NCBI RefSeq assembly: GCF_001306135.1
Contig: NZ_LGKP01000019.1
Location: 17,067 to 81,066, forward strand
Length of the DNA: 64,000 bases
DNA from: Herpetosiphon geysericola
Lineage (GTDB): Bacteria > Chloroflexota > Chloroflexia > Chloroflexales > Herpetosiphonaceae
Direction: 5' to 3'
The position numbers and the translations under genes were made by a program. The notes beneath the pieces are model-generated. The model was not told the DNA's origin. It did not search any database and worked only from the letters and a program-made list of their open reading frames with translations. Below are positions 36,573-45,054 of this stretch, in pieces. How positions within the stretch are numbered: position 1 is the first letter of the stretch; each line of letters begins with the position of its first letter.

Positions 36573-38402
36573 ATGAACGCACCAGCCTATGTACGCAATC
36601 AAGAACTTAAACGTTGGGTCGAAGAAATGGTTGCCTTGTGCAAGCCCGACGATGTGTATTGGTGTGATGGTTCTGACGAAGAATATGCAGTGATGTGTGG
36701 GCGCTTGGTTGAGTCTGGAACCTTTATTCCATTGAATCCCGAAAAACGCCCTAATAGCTTTTTGGCTCGCTCTAATCCTTCCGACGTGGCTCGCGTCGAA
36801 GATCGCACCTTTATTTGTAGCTTGAGCAAAGGTGATGCAGGCCCAACCAATAACTGGATGCATCCCAAGGAAATGAAGGAAAAACTGACCGGTTTGTTCG
36901 ATGGCTCAATGCGCGGCCGCACCATGTACGTTGTGCCATTCAGCATGGGGCCACTTGGCTCGCCCATCGCCCACATTGGGGTTGAATTGACCGACTCGCC
37001 CTATGTCGTGGTCAATATGAAAATTATGACCCGCATGAGTAGCGATGTTTATGCTGTACTGGGCGAAACTGGCCAGTTTATTCCTTGTTTGCACTCGGTT
37101 GGTGCACCACTCCAACCTGGCCAAGCCGATGTTTCGTGGCCGTGTAACGAAAAAGAAAAATATATCGTGCACTTCCCAGAAGAACGCTCGATTTGGTCGT
37201 ATGGTAGTGGTTATGGTGGCAATGCTTTGCTTGGCAAGAAATGTTTCGCTCTGCGGATTGCCTCGAACATGGCTCGCGACGAAGGTTGGTTGGCTGAACA
37301 TATGTTGGTACTTGGGGTTGAATCGCCAGTTGGTGAAAAAACCTATGTGGCTGCTGCCTTCCCCAGCGCTTGTGGCAAAACCAACTTTGCAATGTTGATT
37401 CCGCCAACCGCAATGGATGGCTGGAAGGTGACCACGGTTGGCGATGATATTGCTTGGATCAAGCCTGGCAAAGATGGCAAACTGTATGCAATCAATCCAG
37501 AAAGCGGTTATTTTGGTGTAGCACCTGGCACATCTGAGGCAACGAATCCCAATGCGATGGCTGCCTTGAGCAAAAATACAATCTTTACCAACGTGGCGCT
37601 CACGCCAGATGGCGATATTTGGTGGGAAGGCATGACCAAAACCCCACCAGCCAAGGCTATCGACTGGACTGGCCAAGAATGGACACCAGATTGTGGCCGC
37701 AAAGCAGCTCACGCCAATGCGCGCTTTACTGCTCCAGCCAGCCAGTGCCCAAGTATCGACCCAGCGTGGGAAGACCCCCAAGGTGTGCCGATTGAAGCCT
37801 TTATCTTTGGTGGTCGCCGTAGCACCTTGATGCCATTGGTTTATCAAGCCTTCAACTGGACGTATGGCGTATATCAAGCAGCAACGATGGGCTCGGAAAC
37901 CACGGCTGCAGCAATGTCGGCAGTTGGCGAAGTTCGTCGCGACCCAATGGCAATGCTTCCATTCGTGGGCTACCATATGGCCGATTACTTCAACCACTGG
38001 TTGCAGTTTGGGCGCACCATTCCAAACCCACCACGGATCTTCAGTGTCAACTGGTTCCGTAAGGATAAAAATGGCAAGTTCCTGTGGCCTGGCTTTGGCG
38101 AAAATATGCGGGTGCTCAAGTGGGTGGTCGAGCGTGCTCATGGCCACGCAGTTGCCATCGAAAGTCCAATTGGCTGGATGCCACGCTACCAAGATTTGGA
38201 TTGGAGTGGTTTAGATTTCAACGAAGACCAATTCCACGAGTTGATGTCGGTTGATCGCGACGACTGGAATAAGGAAATTCTTTCACACGAAGAATTGTTC
38301 ATCAAACTTTACGACCGCTTGCCCAAAGAATTTCTCTCGATTCGCGAGCTGATTCTTTCGAGCTTGTGGCGGTCACCTGAACACTGGGAAGCGTTCGAGT
38401 AG
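36573..38402 (+). CDS. pckG: Phosphoenolpyruvate carboxykinase (GTP)
   Basis: A 609-residue GTP-dependent PEPCK (oxaloacetate + GTP to PEP + CO2 + GDP), the entry to gluconeogenesis. The substrate region [21 protein letters not shown] and the P-loop [13 protein letters not shown] are unmistakable; the following [20 protein letters not shown] and NPEAGYF-like [10 protein letters not shown] complete the metal and nucleotide site. The length is normal for this family. The start at 36573 has GGAGG 10 bases upstream. It is a single-gene unit ended by the terminator at 38439. Confidence 0.96.
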   Translation: MNAPAYVRNQELKRWVEEMVALCKPDDVYWCDGSDEEYAVMCGRLVESGTFIPLNPEKRPNSFLARSNPSDVARVEDRTFICSLSKGDAGPTNNWMHPKEMKEKLTGLFDGSMRGRTMYVVPFSMGPLGSPIAHIGVELTDSPYVVVNMKIMTRMSSDVYAVLGETGQFIPCLHSVGAPLQPGQADVSWPCNEKEKYIVHFPEERSIWSYGSGYGGNALLGKKCFALRIASNMARDEGWLAEHMLVLGVESPVGEKTYVAAAFPSACGKTNFAMLIPPTAMDGWKVTTVGDDIAWIKPGKDGKLYAINPESGYFGVAPGTSEATNPNAMAALSKNTIFTNVALTPDGDIWWEGMTKTPPAKAIDWTGQEWTPDCGRKAAHANARFTAPASQCPSIDPAWEDPQGVPIEAFIFGGRRSTLMPLVYQAFNWTYGVYQAATMGSETTAAAMSAVGEVRRDPMAMLPFVGYHMADYFNHWLQFGRTIPNPPRIFSVNWFRKDKNGKFLWPGFGENMRVLKWVVERAHGHAVAIESPIGWMPRYQDLDWSGLDFNEDQFHELMSVDRDDWNKEILSHEELFIKLYDRLPKEFLSIRELILSSLWRSPEHWEAFE

Positions 38403-38438
38403 CGTTGGCTTGATCAGCCATAATCCTTAATCGTCAAA

Positions 38439-38476
38439 GGCGGTTGCAAGGTTACTTGCAGCCGCCCTTGTTTTTG
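38439..38476 (+). terminator. Intrinsic terminator of pckG
   Basis: Arms GGCGGTTGCAAG and CTTGCAGCCGCC pair over 12 positions (one G-U), loop GTTA, followed by CTTGTTTTTG. It lies 36 bases after the pckG stop. Confidence 0.85.
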
Positions 38477-38479
38477 TTG

Positions 38480-38742
38480 AGGGGTCAGTTGTCGGGAGCT
38501 AGGGGCCAGACAACCGCGAAATTTGATCCACGAAGGAGTGGAACCGCGAAGCACGCGAAGATCGCGAAGGCTAAGTTTTTCGCTACAGATTAGCACAGAT
38601 TTTTTGGATTCAGGTTCTGCTGCTCGATAGCCTTCATAATTCATCCCTCATCCTTCGGTTCTCTGCGCCTCTGCGTTAAACCTCGCCCCTGAATCCTGAC
38701 CCCTCGCTCATCATCCTTCCTCCCTCATAATTCATCCTTCGG
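38480..38742. repeat. Intergenic module repeat block J
   Basis: The gap between convergent pckG and parB holds GGGGTCAGTTGTCGGGAGC, AACCGCGAAATTTGATCC, CCACGAAGGAGTGGAACCG, AGCACGCGAAGATCGCGAAGG, CTACAGATTAGCACAGATT, CATAATTCATCCCTCATCC, CTGCGCCTCTGCGTTAAAC, CCCCTGAATCCTGACCCC and ATCATCCTTCCTCCCTCAT. No gene is seen. Confidence 0.8.
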
Positions 38743-38743
38743 C

Positions 38744-39796
38744 TTACTCCTCGTCTGTCCAGCCTTGGTTTTGCAGGGTGCTGCGCAGGGCTTTGGTCAG
38801 AGTTTCGATTTGCTTGAGCACCAGCCGCACTTTGAATGGTGCGTTTTCATCGCTTTCGAGCCATTTGCTAAAATCGCCCTCGTGAACTGCGCGCGAAATA
38901 CGGTCGGTTTCATCGACCATTTGGTCGAGCGAACGAATGCGGAAGACGCGCGATTTATTTTTCTTGGCTTCTGCTTCCTCAACCACAGCGAAGAATTGAT
39001 CGTGCTCTTGTTGAATGCGATCGTCTTCATCATCCCAAATATCTGAATCGTTGTCGTCGAGGCCAACGCTTTCGGTTGAGCCACGGCTCAAGCGCCCACC
39101 GCTTTGCTCAACTTCGCCAATTCGTTCGGTGCGTAGCTCCAAACCGCCTTCCAAGGCATCGAGTGCTGCTTCTACCGAAAGCTCTGGGTTGGCGGTCAAA
39201 TAGGCGGCCAAGCCACTGATTTGGGCTGCCGACATACCTTCATCGGCGGCATAACGGGCTAGCTCAACTTGGCGGCGTTCGTTGGGCAAGCGCCGAATAT
39301 GCTGCGCTTGAGTTACATTCAAATCGCCATTGCGCAGCAACGCTTGCACTTCTTCGGGCAAATCGAGCAGGCTCAAATAGCGGCGCACCGAGCGCCCAAC
39401 CAAGCCCACCCGCTTGCCAACTTCCTCATCGAGGTCGCCGTTGACGCCAACTTCGCTCAGTTGGTCGCGCAACCGTTTGAAGGCCACAGCTTTTTCTAAA
39501 TCGTTCAGATCCAAGCGCGCGACGTTTTCAGCCAATTGCTGGGTTAAGCGGTCGGATTCTTGTAGATCGAGCTTGATGCAGGGCACGCGTTCGTAGCCCA
39601 ACGAGGTAATTGCCGCCAAGCGCCGCCCGCCATAGACCACCCGATAGCGATCGCCGCCAATGCCAATTACGCCCAAGGGTTGCAACAGACCTTGTTCGCT
39701 AATCGTGGCTGCCAGCGCGGCAATATCGCCCTGATCTTGGCGAATCCCGCTCGGATCGGCTTCTAGTTGATCTAAGCTTAAATAGAGTAATTGCAT
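38744..39796 (-). CDS. ParB/Spo0J-like protein, orphan
   Basis: A 350-residue ParB-family protein. The ParB-N region shows GLLQPLGVIGI and VVYGGRRLAAITSLGYERVP (the GERRxRA box is GGRRLAAI here); QQLAENVARLDLNDLEKAVAF is the next family motif, followed by the HTH region GLVGRSVRRYLSLLDLPEEV. The tail is acidic, with a helical end. There is no parA or parS-like site next to it, so it may be a NTP-binding ParB-fold regulator and not the chromosome partition protein. It is divergent from tetR. Confidence 0.85.
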   Translation of the reverse strand: MQLLYLSLDQLEADPSGIRQDQGDIAALAATISEQGLLQPLGVIGIGGDRYRVVYGGRRLAAITSLGYERVPCIKLDLQESDRLTQQLAENVARLDLNDLEKAVAFKRLRDQLSEVGVNGDLDEEVGKRVGLVGRSVRRYLSLLDLPEEVQALLRNGDLNVTQAQHIRRLPNERRQVELARYAADEGMSAAQISGLAAYLTANPELSVEAALDALEGGLELRTERIGEVEQSGGRLSRGSTESVGLDDNDSDIWDDEDDRIQQEHDQFFAVVEEAEAKKNKSRVFRIRSLDQMVDETDRISRAVHEGDFSKWLESDENAPFKVRLVLKQIETLTKALRSTLQNQGWTDEE

Positions 39797-39834
39797 AAAT
39801 TTGGAGCCTCGTGTTGATTTGGCAAAACACCGTG

Positions 39835-39843
39835 ATTATAGCA
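39835..39843 (-). promoter_or_regulatory. Extended -10 of parB
   Basis: TGCTATAAT on the minus strand is an ideal extended -10, placed 38 bases before the parB ATG. The palindrome CTGTTTGAACAG (39852-39863) falls where the -35 would be and might be an operator. Confidence 0.55.
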
Positions 39844-39870
39844 CACCTATTCTGTTTGAACAGTCAGCAA

Positions 39871-39899
39871 TTGCATGCTGATTTGGCATGTGCTAGAAT
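39871..39899 (+). promoter_or_regulatory. Promoter of tetR-glycosyltransferase operon
   Basis: TTGCAT and TAGAAT are separated by 17 bases and TAGAAT is preceded by TGC, an extended -10. It lies about 48 bases before the tetR start. Confidence 0.65.
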
Positions 39900-39902
39900 A
39901 AA

Positions 39903-39933
39903 TAACAAATTATCAAATATTGTTAGTTTGTTA
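39903..39933 (+). promoter_or_regulatory. Putative TetR operator
   Basis: TAACAAA at the left pairs with TTGTTA (39920-39925) and TTTGTTA (39927-39933) as inverted arms. The site begins 4 bases after the -10 box, a typical place for an autoregulating TetR protein to block transcription. Confidence 0.5.
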
Positions 39934-39946
39934 GTAGAGGCAATGT

Positions 39947-40645
39947 ATGCCAATCAATGAAGATTCAAATCTGCGTGAGCAGCAGATTTTAGCTGCCGCT
40001 GGGGCGTTATTAATCCGTCAGGGCTACGATAAAACCACCATGAGCGATGTTGCAACCGAAGCGGGCATTAGTCGCGGCATGGTTTATTTGGCCTTTGCGA
40101 CCAAAGAGCAATTATTTGATCAAGTTTTGGCCCAAGCGATTCAAGCCTATATCGCTACTTGGCAACAGTTAATTGCGGAAAATCGCTATGGCGGCACGAT
40201 TGGCGGAGTTTATCGAGCTGTCTTACACGCGCTCAAATCGCAGCCGATTATGGCGGCCTTGATGAAACGTGATCGGCGGGTGTTGGGCCGTTATGTGCAA
40301 CAAGCAGCTAGCGGCATGCCTGCGTTGGCGGGGCAATCGTTGTGGTTGCGAGCCTTGGGAGAATTGCAGGCAGCAGGGGCAATCCGAGCCGAGCTTGATC
40401 TGCAAGTAATTGCCCATATTCTCGATTTGCTGGCATTTGGCTTAATGCATGGCGATAGTTTGGCTGACTCAGCTGCCAGCCCGCCATTTGAGCACGTGTT
40501 GCCAACCATTGCACTTATGCTTGATCGCTTATTATTGCCAGACGATGGTGGCAATTTAGCGGCTGGAGCGGCGATTATTCAAGCTTTGGCGGCTAACCTC
40601 CAAGCACCCAGTGCTAGCCCAATCCCCAACGTGGTGCAAGCATGA
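39947..40645 (+). CDS. TetR family transcriptional regulator
   Basis: A 232-residue TetR repressor. The N-terminal HTH has ILAAAGALLIRQGYDKTTMSD and VATEAGISRGMVYLAFATKE, as expected. The C-terminal ligand domain is hydrophobic and has a Leu-rich end. The start at 39947 has AGAGG 6 bases upstream. It overlaps the glycosyltransferase by ATGA and most likely controls that gene and itself; the ligand may be the compound that the enzyme modifies. Confidence 0.9.
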   Translation: MPINEDSNLREQQILAAAGALLIRQGYDKTTMSDVATEAGISRGMVYLAFATKEQLFDQVLAQAIQAYIATWQQLIAENRYGGTIGGVYRAVLHALKSQPIMAALMKRDRRVLGRYVQQAASGMPALAGQSLWLRALGELQAAGAIRAELDLQVIAHILDLLAFGLMHGDSLADSAASPPFEHVLPTIALMLDRLLLPDDGGNLAAGAAIIQALAANLQAPSASPIPNVVQA

Positions 40646-41895
40646 GAGTATTGATTACAACTTTTGGTACACGTGGCGATATTCAGCCGTTTGTGGCCTT
40701 GGCTCAAGGTTTGGCGGCGGCAGGCCATAGCGTGGCAATTGCTGCCCCTGAAGGCGTTCGTTATTTTATCGAGAGCTATAATATCAACCTGATTGCCTTT
40801 GAAAATAGCTTGTTGGAGTTGACCCATGCAGCCTTGGAGCATGCCAGCAGTCTGCGCGATGGCATCCGCATTGGTCGCCAGATGCGGCCTGCAATTCGGC
40901 AAATGATGGATGAGGAACTGGCGGCGGCTCGTAGCTTTGAGCCAGAACTGTTAATCTATCATCCAAAATGTCTTGGTAGCTTATCGGTTGCCGAATTGTT
41001 GCAGATTCCGGCGGTGCTGGCCTTACCAATTCCATTTTATACTCCGACCAAGGCCTTTGCTGTACCGTTTATGCCTGTTTTTTCGCTAGGTGCTTGGGCT
41101 AATCGCGCTAGTTACTTGGTCAATCGGCTTTCGTCGTTAATGTTTGCCACGACGATCAACGATTTTCGGCGCAAGAACTTGGGCATAACTGCGATCAGTC
41201 GGTTTGCCAACCCTTTGCTGCGTGATAATGGTCACCCTGTGCCTATTTTATATCCCTATAGTCGGCATGTTTTGCCAGTGCCCAGCGATTTTCCAGCGCA
41301 TGTGCATGTGACTGGCTATTGGTTTTTAGATCGTCAAGCAGCTTGGCAAGCTTCGACGGAGCTTAGCCAGTTTTTGCAAGCAGGCACTGCGCCGATTTAT
41401 CTTGGCTTTGGCAGCATGCGCGGTCAACATCAAACCGAGCGAGTGGCGTTAATTCAAGCCGCCTTGCATCAGCTTGGCCTACGCGGAATTTTGGCCAGTG
41501 GTTGGGGTGGCCTGGAAAAACAATCATCATCCTCAAATGTATTTATTTTGGATGAAGCACCCCATGATTGGCTCTTGCCCCAAGTTGCGGCAGTCGTCCA
41601 TCATGGCGGTTCGGGCACGGTTGCCGCCGCTGCGCGTGCTGGTAAACCCCAAGTTATCTGCCCATTTCTGGGCGATCAGCCATTTTGGGGGCAGGTGATT
41701 GCACGGCGGGGCGTTGGGGCTGCGCCAATCAACCAAAAACGCCTGACCAGCGAACGCTTGGTTGTGGCATTGCGAACAGTGCTTGAGCAACCAAGCATCC
41801 AAACCCATGCCGCCGAACTTGGCCAACACATTCGCAGCGAGGATGGGGTTGCTCAAGCGATTAACACTCTCGAATCAATTCATGCTACGGCTTAG
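40642..41895 (+). CDS. GT1-family glycosyltransferase
   Basis: A 417-residue GT-B enzyme of the sterol/macrolide/carotenoid glycosyltransferase group. The start MRVLITTFGTRGDIQPFVALA and the C-terminal VHHGGSGTVAAAARAGKPQV with FLGDQPFWGQ are the family signature (the latter is the sugar-nucleotide box). It overlaps tetR by 4 bases and its 3' end overlaps crtI by 11 bases convergently. A carotenoid or other lipid acceptor is plausible but unproven; export or inactivation of an antibiotic is the other option, given the TetR gene. Confidence 0.9.
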   Translation: MRVLITTFGTRGDIQPFVALAQGLAAAGHSVAIAAPEGVRYFIESYNINLIAFENSLLELTHAALEHASSLRDGIRIGRQMRPAIRQMMDEELAAARSFEPELLIYHPKCLGSLSVAELLQIPAVLALPIPFYTPTKAFAVPFMPVFSLGAWANRASYLVNRLSSLMFATTINDFRRKNLGITAISRFANPLLRDNGHPVPILYPYSRHVLPVPSDFPAHVHVTGYWFLDRQAAWQASTELSQFLQAGTAPIYLGFGSMRGQHQTERVALIQAALHQLGLRGILASGWGGLEKQSSSSNVFILDEAPHDWLLPQVAAVVHHGGSGTVAAAARAGKPQVICPFLGDQPFWGQVIARRGVGAAPINQKRLTSERLVVALRTVLEQPSIQTHAAELGQHIRSEDGVAQAINTLESIHATA

Positions 41896-43372
41896 CAATG
41901 CCAATCAAATCATCGACGATTTTGGCGCTCGATAGCACGCCGGGCAAGCCTGCGCCTGGGTGCGTGCCAGCGCCGACAAAATACAGATTGGGAATTTCTT
42001 CCGAGCGGTTGTGCGGACGGAACCAAGCCGATTGGGTCAGAATTGGCTCGACCGAGAAGGCACTGCCTTGATAGCTGTTCAGGGTTTCGGCAAAGTGCAA
42101 CGGTGTAATCATATGCTCGCTGACGATGTGCTTGGATAAATTGGGCAGGTAGCGATCCTCTAAAAAGTTCATAATCCGATCGCGATAGGGCTTGGCTGCC
42201 TGTCGCCAATCGGTGCCCGAACCTAAGTGCGGCACTGGCGAGAGCACATAAAACGCTTCGCAGCCTTCAGGGGCCAACGATGGATCGGTCAAGGTTGGCA
42301 TATGCAAATAGAGCGAGAAATCATCGGCCAGCTGCTTTTTGCTGAAAATATCATCAAGCAATGGCTGGTAGCGTGGCCCCAAAATAATATCGTGATGGGC
42401 AAGTTTTGGCCCATCTTGGCCACGATATTGACGATCGGTGCCAAAATAAATCACCACCAGCGACATTGAATAGCGCATGCGGGCCAATTTGCGGTCGGTA
42501 TATTTTTTGCGCAGGCTGCTCGGCAAGAGGTTTTGGTAGGCCCAAGCAACTTCGCTATTACACACCACCGCATCGGCTTTGATTTCGCTGCCATCGCGCA
42601 GGCGCACGCCCGTGGCTTTGCCGTTGTAGGTCGTAATTTCGGCCACATCGCGATTGAGTTCGATTTTGCCGCCCAAATCTTCGAATAATTTGACCAAGGC
42701 CTGAACCAACGCTCCGGTGCCACCTTTGGCAAACCATACGCCCCATTTGCGTTCGAGAAAGTTGATTAGGGTGTAGATGCTGGTTGTTTGGAAGGGATTG
42801 CCGCCGACCAATAGCGGGTGAAAGCTCAACACTTGGCGCAAACGCTCATCTTGCACAAATTTGGAAACGAAGCCATAAACCGTGCGATACGATTCGAGTT
42901 TGACCATATCGGGCACAATTTTGAGCATATCGGTTAATTTCAAAAAAGGCTGATCGGCTAATTCGGTGAAGCCTTTGTTGAAAATCTGCTCGGCGCGGCG
43001 CACAAATTCCAAATAGCCATCAACATCGCCAGGATTCCATTCGCGAATTTGGCGCACCATGCTTGGCAAATCGTCGGAATAATCAAAATGGCTTTGATCA
43101 TGAAAAAAGATGCGGTAAAACGGACTGACTGGCATCATCGTGATATAATCTTCGGTTTTGCGGCCCGCCAAGGTAAATAAATCGTCAATCATAAATGGTG
43201 CGGTGATGACGGTTGGCCCGCCATCAAATTTAAAGCCATCTTGTTCGTAAACATAGGCGCGCCCGCCTGGCTTATCGCGCTTCTCGACAATCGTTACCTC
43301 GTGGCCTTTGGCCTGTAACCGAATAGCTGCGCCCAAACCGCCAAACCCACTGCCAATCACAACAATTCGCAT
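41885..43372 (-). CDS. crtI: Phytoene desaturase (CrtI-type)
   Basis: A 495-residue FAD enzyme that introduces double bases into phytoene on the path to coloured carotenoids. The FAD motif IVVIGSGFGGLGAAIRL, then KRDKPGGRAYVYEQDGFKFD and GPTVITAPFMIDDLF are typical of CrtI; the C-terminal FVGAGTHPGAGLPGVLSSAK is the family signature. The start at 43372 has GAGGAAA upstream. It lies alone; crtB, crtY or other carotenoid genes are not visible here, as is common in Chloroflexota. Confidence 0.94.
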   Translation of the reverse strand: MRIVVIGSGFGGLGAAIRLQAKGHEVTIVEKRDKPGGRAYVYEQDGFKFDGGPTVITAPFMIDDLFTLAGRKTEDYITMMPVSPFYRIFFHDQSHFDYSDDLPSMVRQIREWNPGDVDGYLEFVRRAEQIFNKGFTELADQPFLKLTDMLKIVPDMVKLESYRTVYGFVSKFVQDERLRQVLSFHPLLVGGNPFQTTSIYTLINFLERKWGVWFAKGGTGALVQALVKLFEDLGGKIELNRDVAEITTYNGKATGVRLRDGSEIKADAVVCNSEVAWAYQNLLPSSLRKKYTDRKLARMRYSMSLVVIYFGTDRQYRGQDGPKLAHHDIILGPRYQPLLDDIFSKKQLADDFSLYLHMPTLTDPSLAPEGCEAFYVLSPVPHLGSGTDWRQAAKPYRDRIMNFLEDRYLPNLSKHIVSEHMITPLHFAETLNSYQGSAFSVEPILTQSAWFRPHNRSEEIPNLYFVGAGTHPGAGLPGVLSSAKIVDDLIGIAKP

Positions 43373-43494
43373 GGAAAATTTCCTCAAACAACCAAAAAAA
43401 ACGGTATCATGCACGCTAATAAGCGCATTCTATGCCATGCTACGCGGATACTCGTGCGCTGGATGGTTGTGGAGGCCATGAAAGGGGAATTTTT

Positions 43495-44280
43495 GTGCTT
43501 GATCTTGAACAAATTGATGATGTAGGAACGTTACTCAGCGCTGGACGCGAGGCTGCTCAGCACGGCGATAAAACTGCGGCCCGCAATGCGTTGCGCAAAG
43601 CCAATCGGCTTGCGCCGAATGATGTTCATGTGTTGCTTGCCTTGGCCGAGGTGGTCGGCACCTTTAACGAGCGGCGTTTATTGCTTGAGCAAGCCTTGAA
43701 GCTAGAACCAGAAAATATTGCTGCTCAAGGTGCTTTGGCGGCGCTCAAAAGTGGCGCGGCCAATCCGCATCCAGCGGTGAATCTGCCGCCGATCGACCCA
43801 ACGCCGTTGATGGCTCCCACCAGCGAGACGCTCTATTGCTATCGCCACCCGACGGTCGAAACTGGCTTACGCTGTATTCAATGTGCCCGGCCAATTTGCT
43901 CGAAATGTAGCGAACGCACACCAGTTGGCTTTATTTGCCCTGAATGTCGTAAAGAACGCCGTTCGCCAATTTACCAAGTTGAACCGCTTGATGCAGTTAA
44001 GGCTGGGGCAATTAGCTTGGTGCTTGGTGGGGTTGGGGCCTATATTTGTAGCTTTTTTGGGATATTTCTCTTCTTGTTTATGGGCGCTGTGATTGGCGAG
44101 TTGATTATGCGGGTGATCGATTGGGCCACCCGTAAACGCGGTTTGGTTATGCAGATTGCTGCTGCTGGCTCGTTTGCCGTCGGAGCAATTTTAGCTGCGG
44201 TTTTTTGGGTTGGATTCACAATTGGCCTGATTCTCTTTTTGGGGATTGGGGTCAGTACAATTGTGGCACGTTTGCGCTAG
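43495..44280 (+). CDS. TPR plus B-box zinc-finger membrane protein
   Basis: A 261-residue protein. Residues 1-80 look like TPR helices (ARNALRKANRLAPNDVHVLL, LEQALKLEPENIAAQ); about 105-155 a B-box-like zinc ribbon (CYRHPTVETGLRCIQCARPI, CSKCSERTPVGFICPEC); then three or four hydrophobic segments. It may act in membrane protein-protein contacts; the function is not known. I prefer the GTG at 43495 (AAAGGGGA upstream); an ATG at 43432 in frame is the alternative. Its stop shares CTAG with the oppositely oriented next gene. Confidence 0.8.
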   Translation: MLDLEQIDDVGTLLSAGREAAQHGDKTAARNALRKANRLAPNDVHVLLALAEVVGTFNERRLLLEQALKLEPENIAAQGALAALKSGAANPHPAVNLPPIDPTPLMAPTSETLYCYRHPTVETGLRCIQCARPICSKCSERTPVGFICPECRKERRSPIYQVEPLDAVKAGAISLVLGGVGAYICSFFGIFLFLFMGAVIGELIMRVIDWATRKRGLVMQIAAAGSFAVGAILAAVFWVGFTIGLILFLGIGVSTIVARLR

Positions 44281-45047
44281 GGAAACCATTTTTGATTGAG
44301 CTTGGCGATCCAGCCCTCGGCGTGGAGTTGGCCAAGCTCACGGTTAATTTGATTGTGCAATTCGTAGGCGGTGATTGGCATCGCCAGCACAAATGGCTCG
44401 TAGCTGAGGCTGGCAAGGGTGCGAGTTTGTTGACGATTATTAGTTTCTAGGGCCGTTAAATTGCTAATAATTGCACCATCAGCAAAACCGCGCACCACCT
44501 GATCTGCGGCGGCGATTTCGGTATAGGGGCTATTGGCGATGCGTTGCGAGCTGAACAATTGGCGGGCTAGGCTCTCGCCTGGAGAGCCAAGTTGCACCGC
44601 AATCAAGCCGCTTAATTGGCTTTGCTGGGTGATTGGATTGGTATTACTGACCAATAATTGTTGACCGCCATCGAGGTAGGCTTGGCTATAACGGGCGCGC
44701 CACGCCTCAGCTGGATTCTGAATAATGCCCGCTGCAATCAGATCAACTTGATTGGGATTGGCTGGATCGATTGCCGGAAACAAGCCATCGTAGCCAATTT
44801 GTCGCCACTCAACCTGCAAATCCAGCCGCCGCGCCAATTCTTCAACCAGATCGACATCGTAGCCGATTGGCGTTTGACCATCCAATTGGGCAAATGGTAG
44901 AAAGCCGAAATCGGTGCCAACTACCAAAACCCCACGTGCCTTGGCCCGTTGCCACACCGGATCATCAGCGCCGCCTTGGCTGCGGGTTGCTAGCCAAGCA
45001 TAGCCCAATAGAATACAAATTGCCAGAATATCGAACAAACGGCGCAT
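44277..45047 (-). CDS. Amino-acid-type ABC solute-binding protein
   Basis: A 256-residue SBP_bac_3 protein with an N-terminal membrane anchor (LFDILAICILLGYAWLA). VLVVGTDFGFLPFAQLDGQT and GYDVDLVEELARRLDLQVEW are typical of polar amino acid binding proteins. The permease and ATPase genes are absent here, so it may be an orphan sensor or partner of a distant transporter. Start at Met 45047 (TAGG upstream) avoids the overlap with the MutS-like gene. It ends convergently with the B-box gene, sharing 4 bases. Confidence 0.88.
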   Translation of the reverse strand: MRRLFDILAICILLGYAWLATRSQGGADDPVWQRAKARGVLVVGTDFGFLPFAQLDGQTPIGYDVDLVEELARRLDLQVEWRQIGYDGLFPAIDPANPNQVDLIAAGIIQNPAEAWRARYSQAYLDGGQQLLVSNTNPITQQSQLSGLIAVQLGSPGESLARQLFSSQRIANSPYTEIAAADQVVRGFADGAIISNLTALETNNRQQTRTLASLSYEPFVLAMPITAYELHNQINRELGQLHAEGWIAKLNQKWFP

Positions 45048-45054
45048 GCGAAAC

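Noticed and set aside
36906..38192. A 428-codon open frame on the minus strand opposite pckG
   Set aside because: It lies wholly within the clear pckG gene, has no ribosome site or recognisable domain, and is a product of codon bias on the opposite strand.
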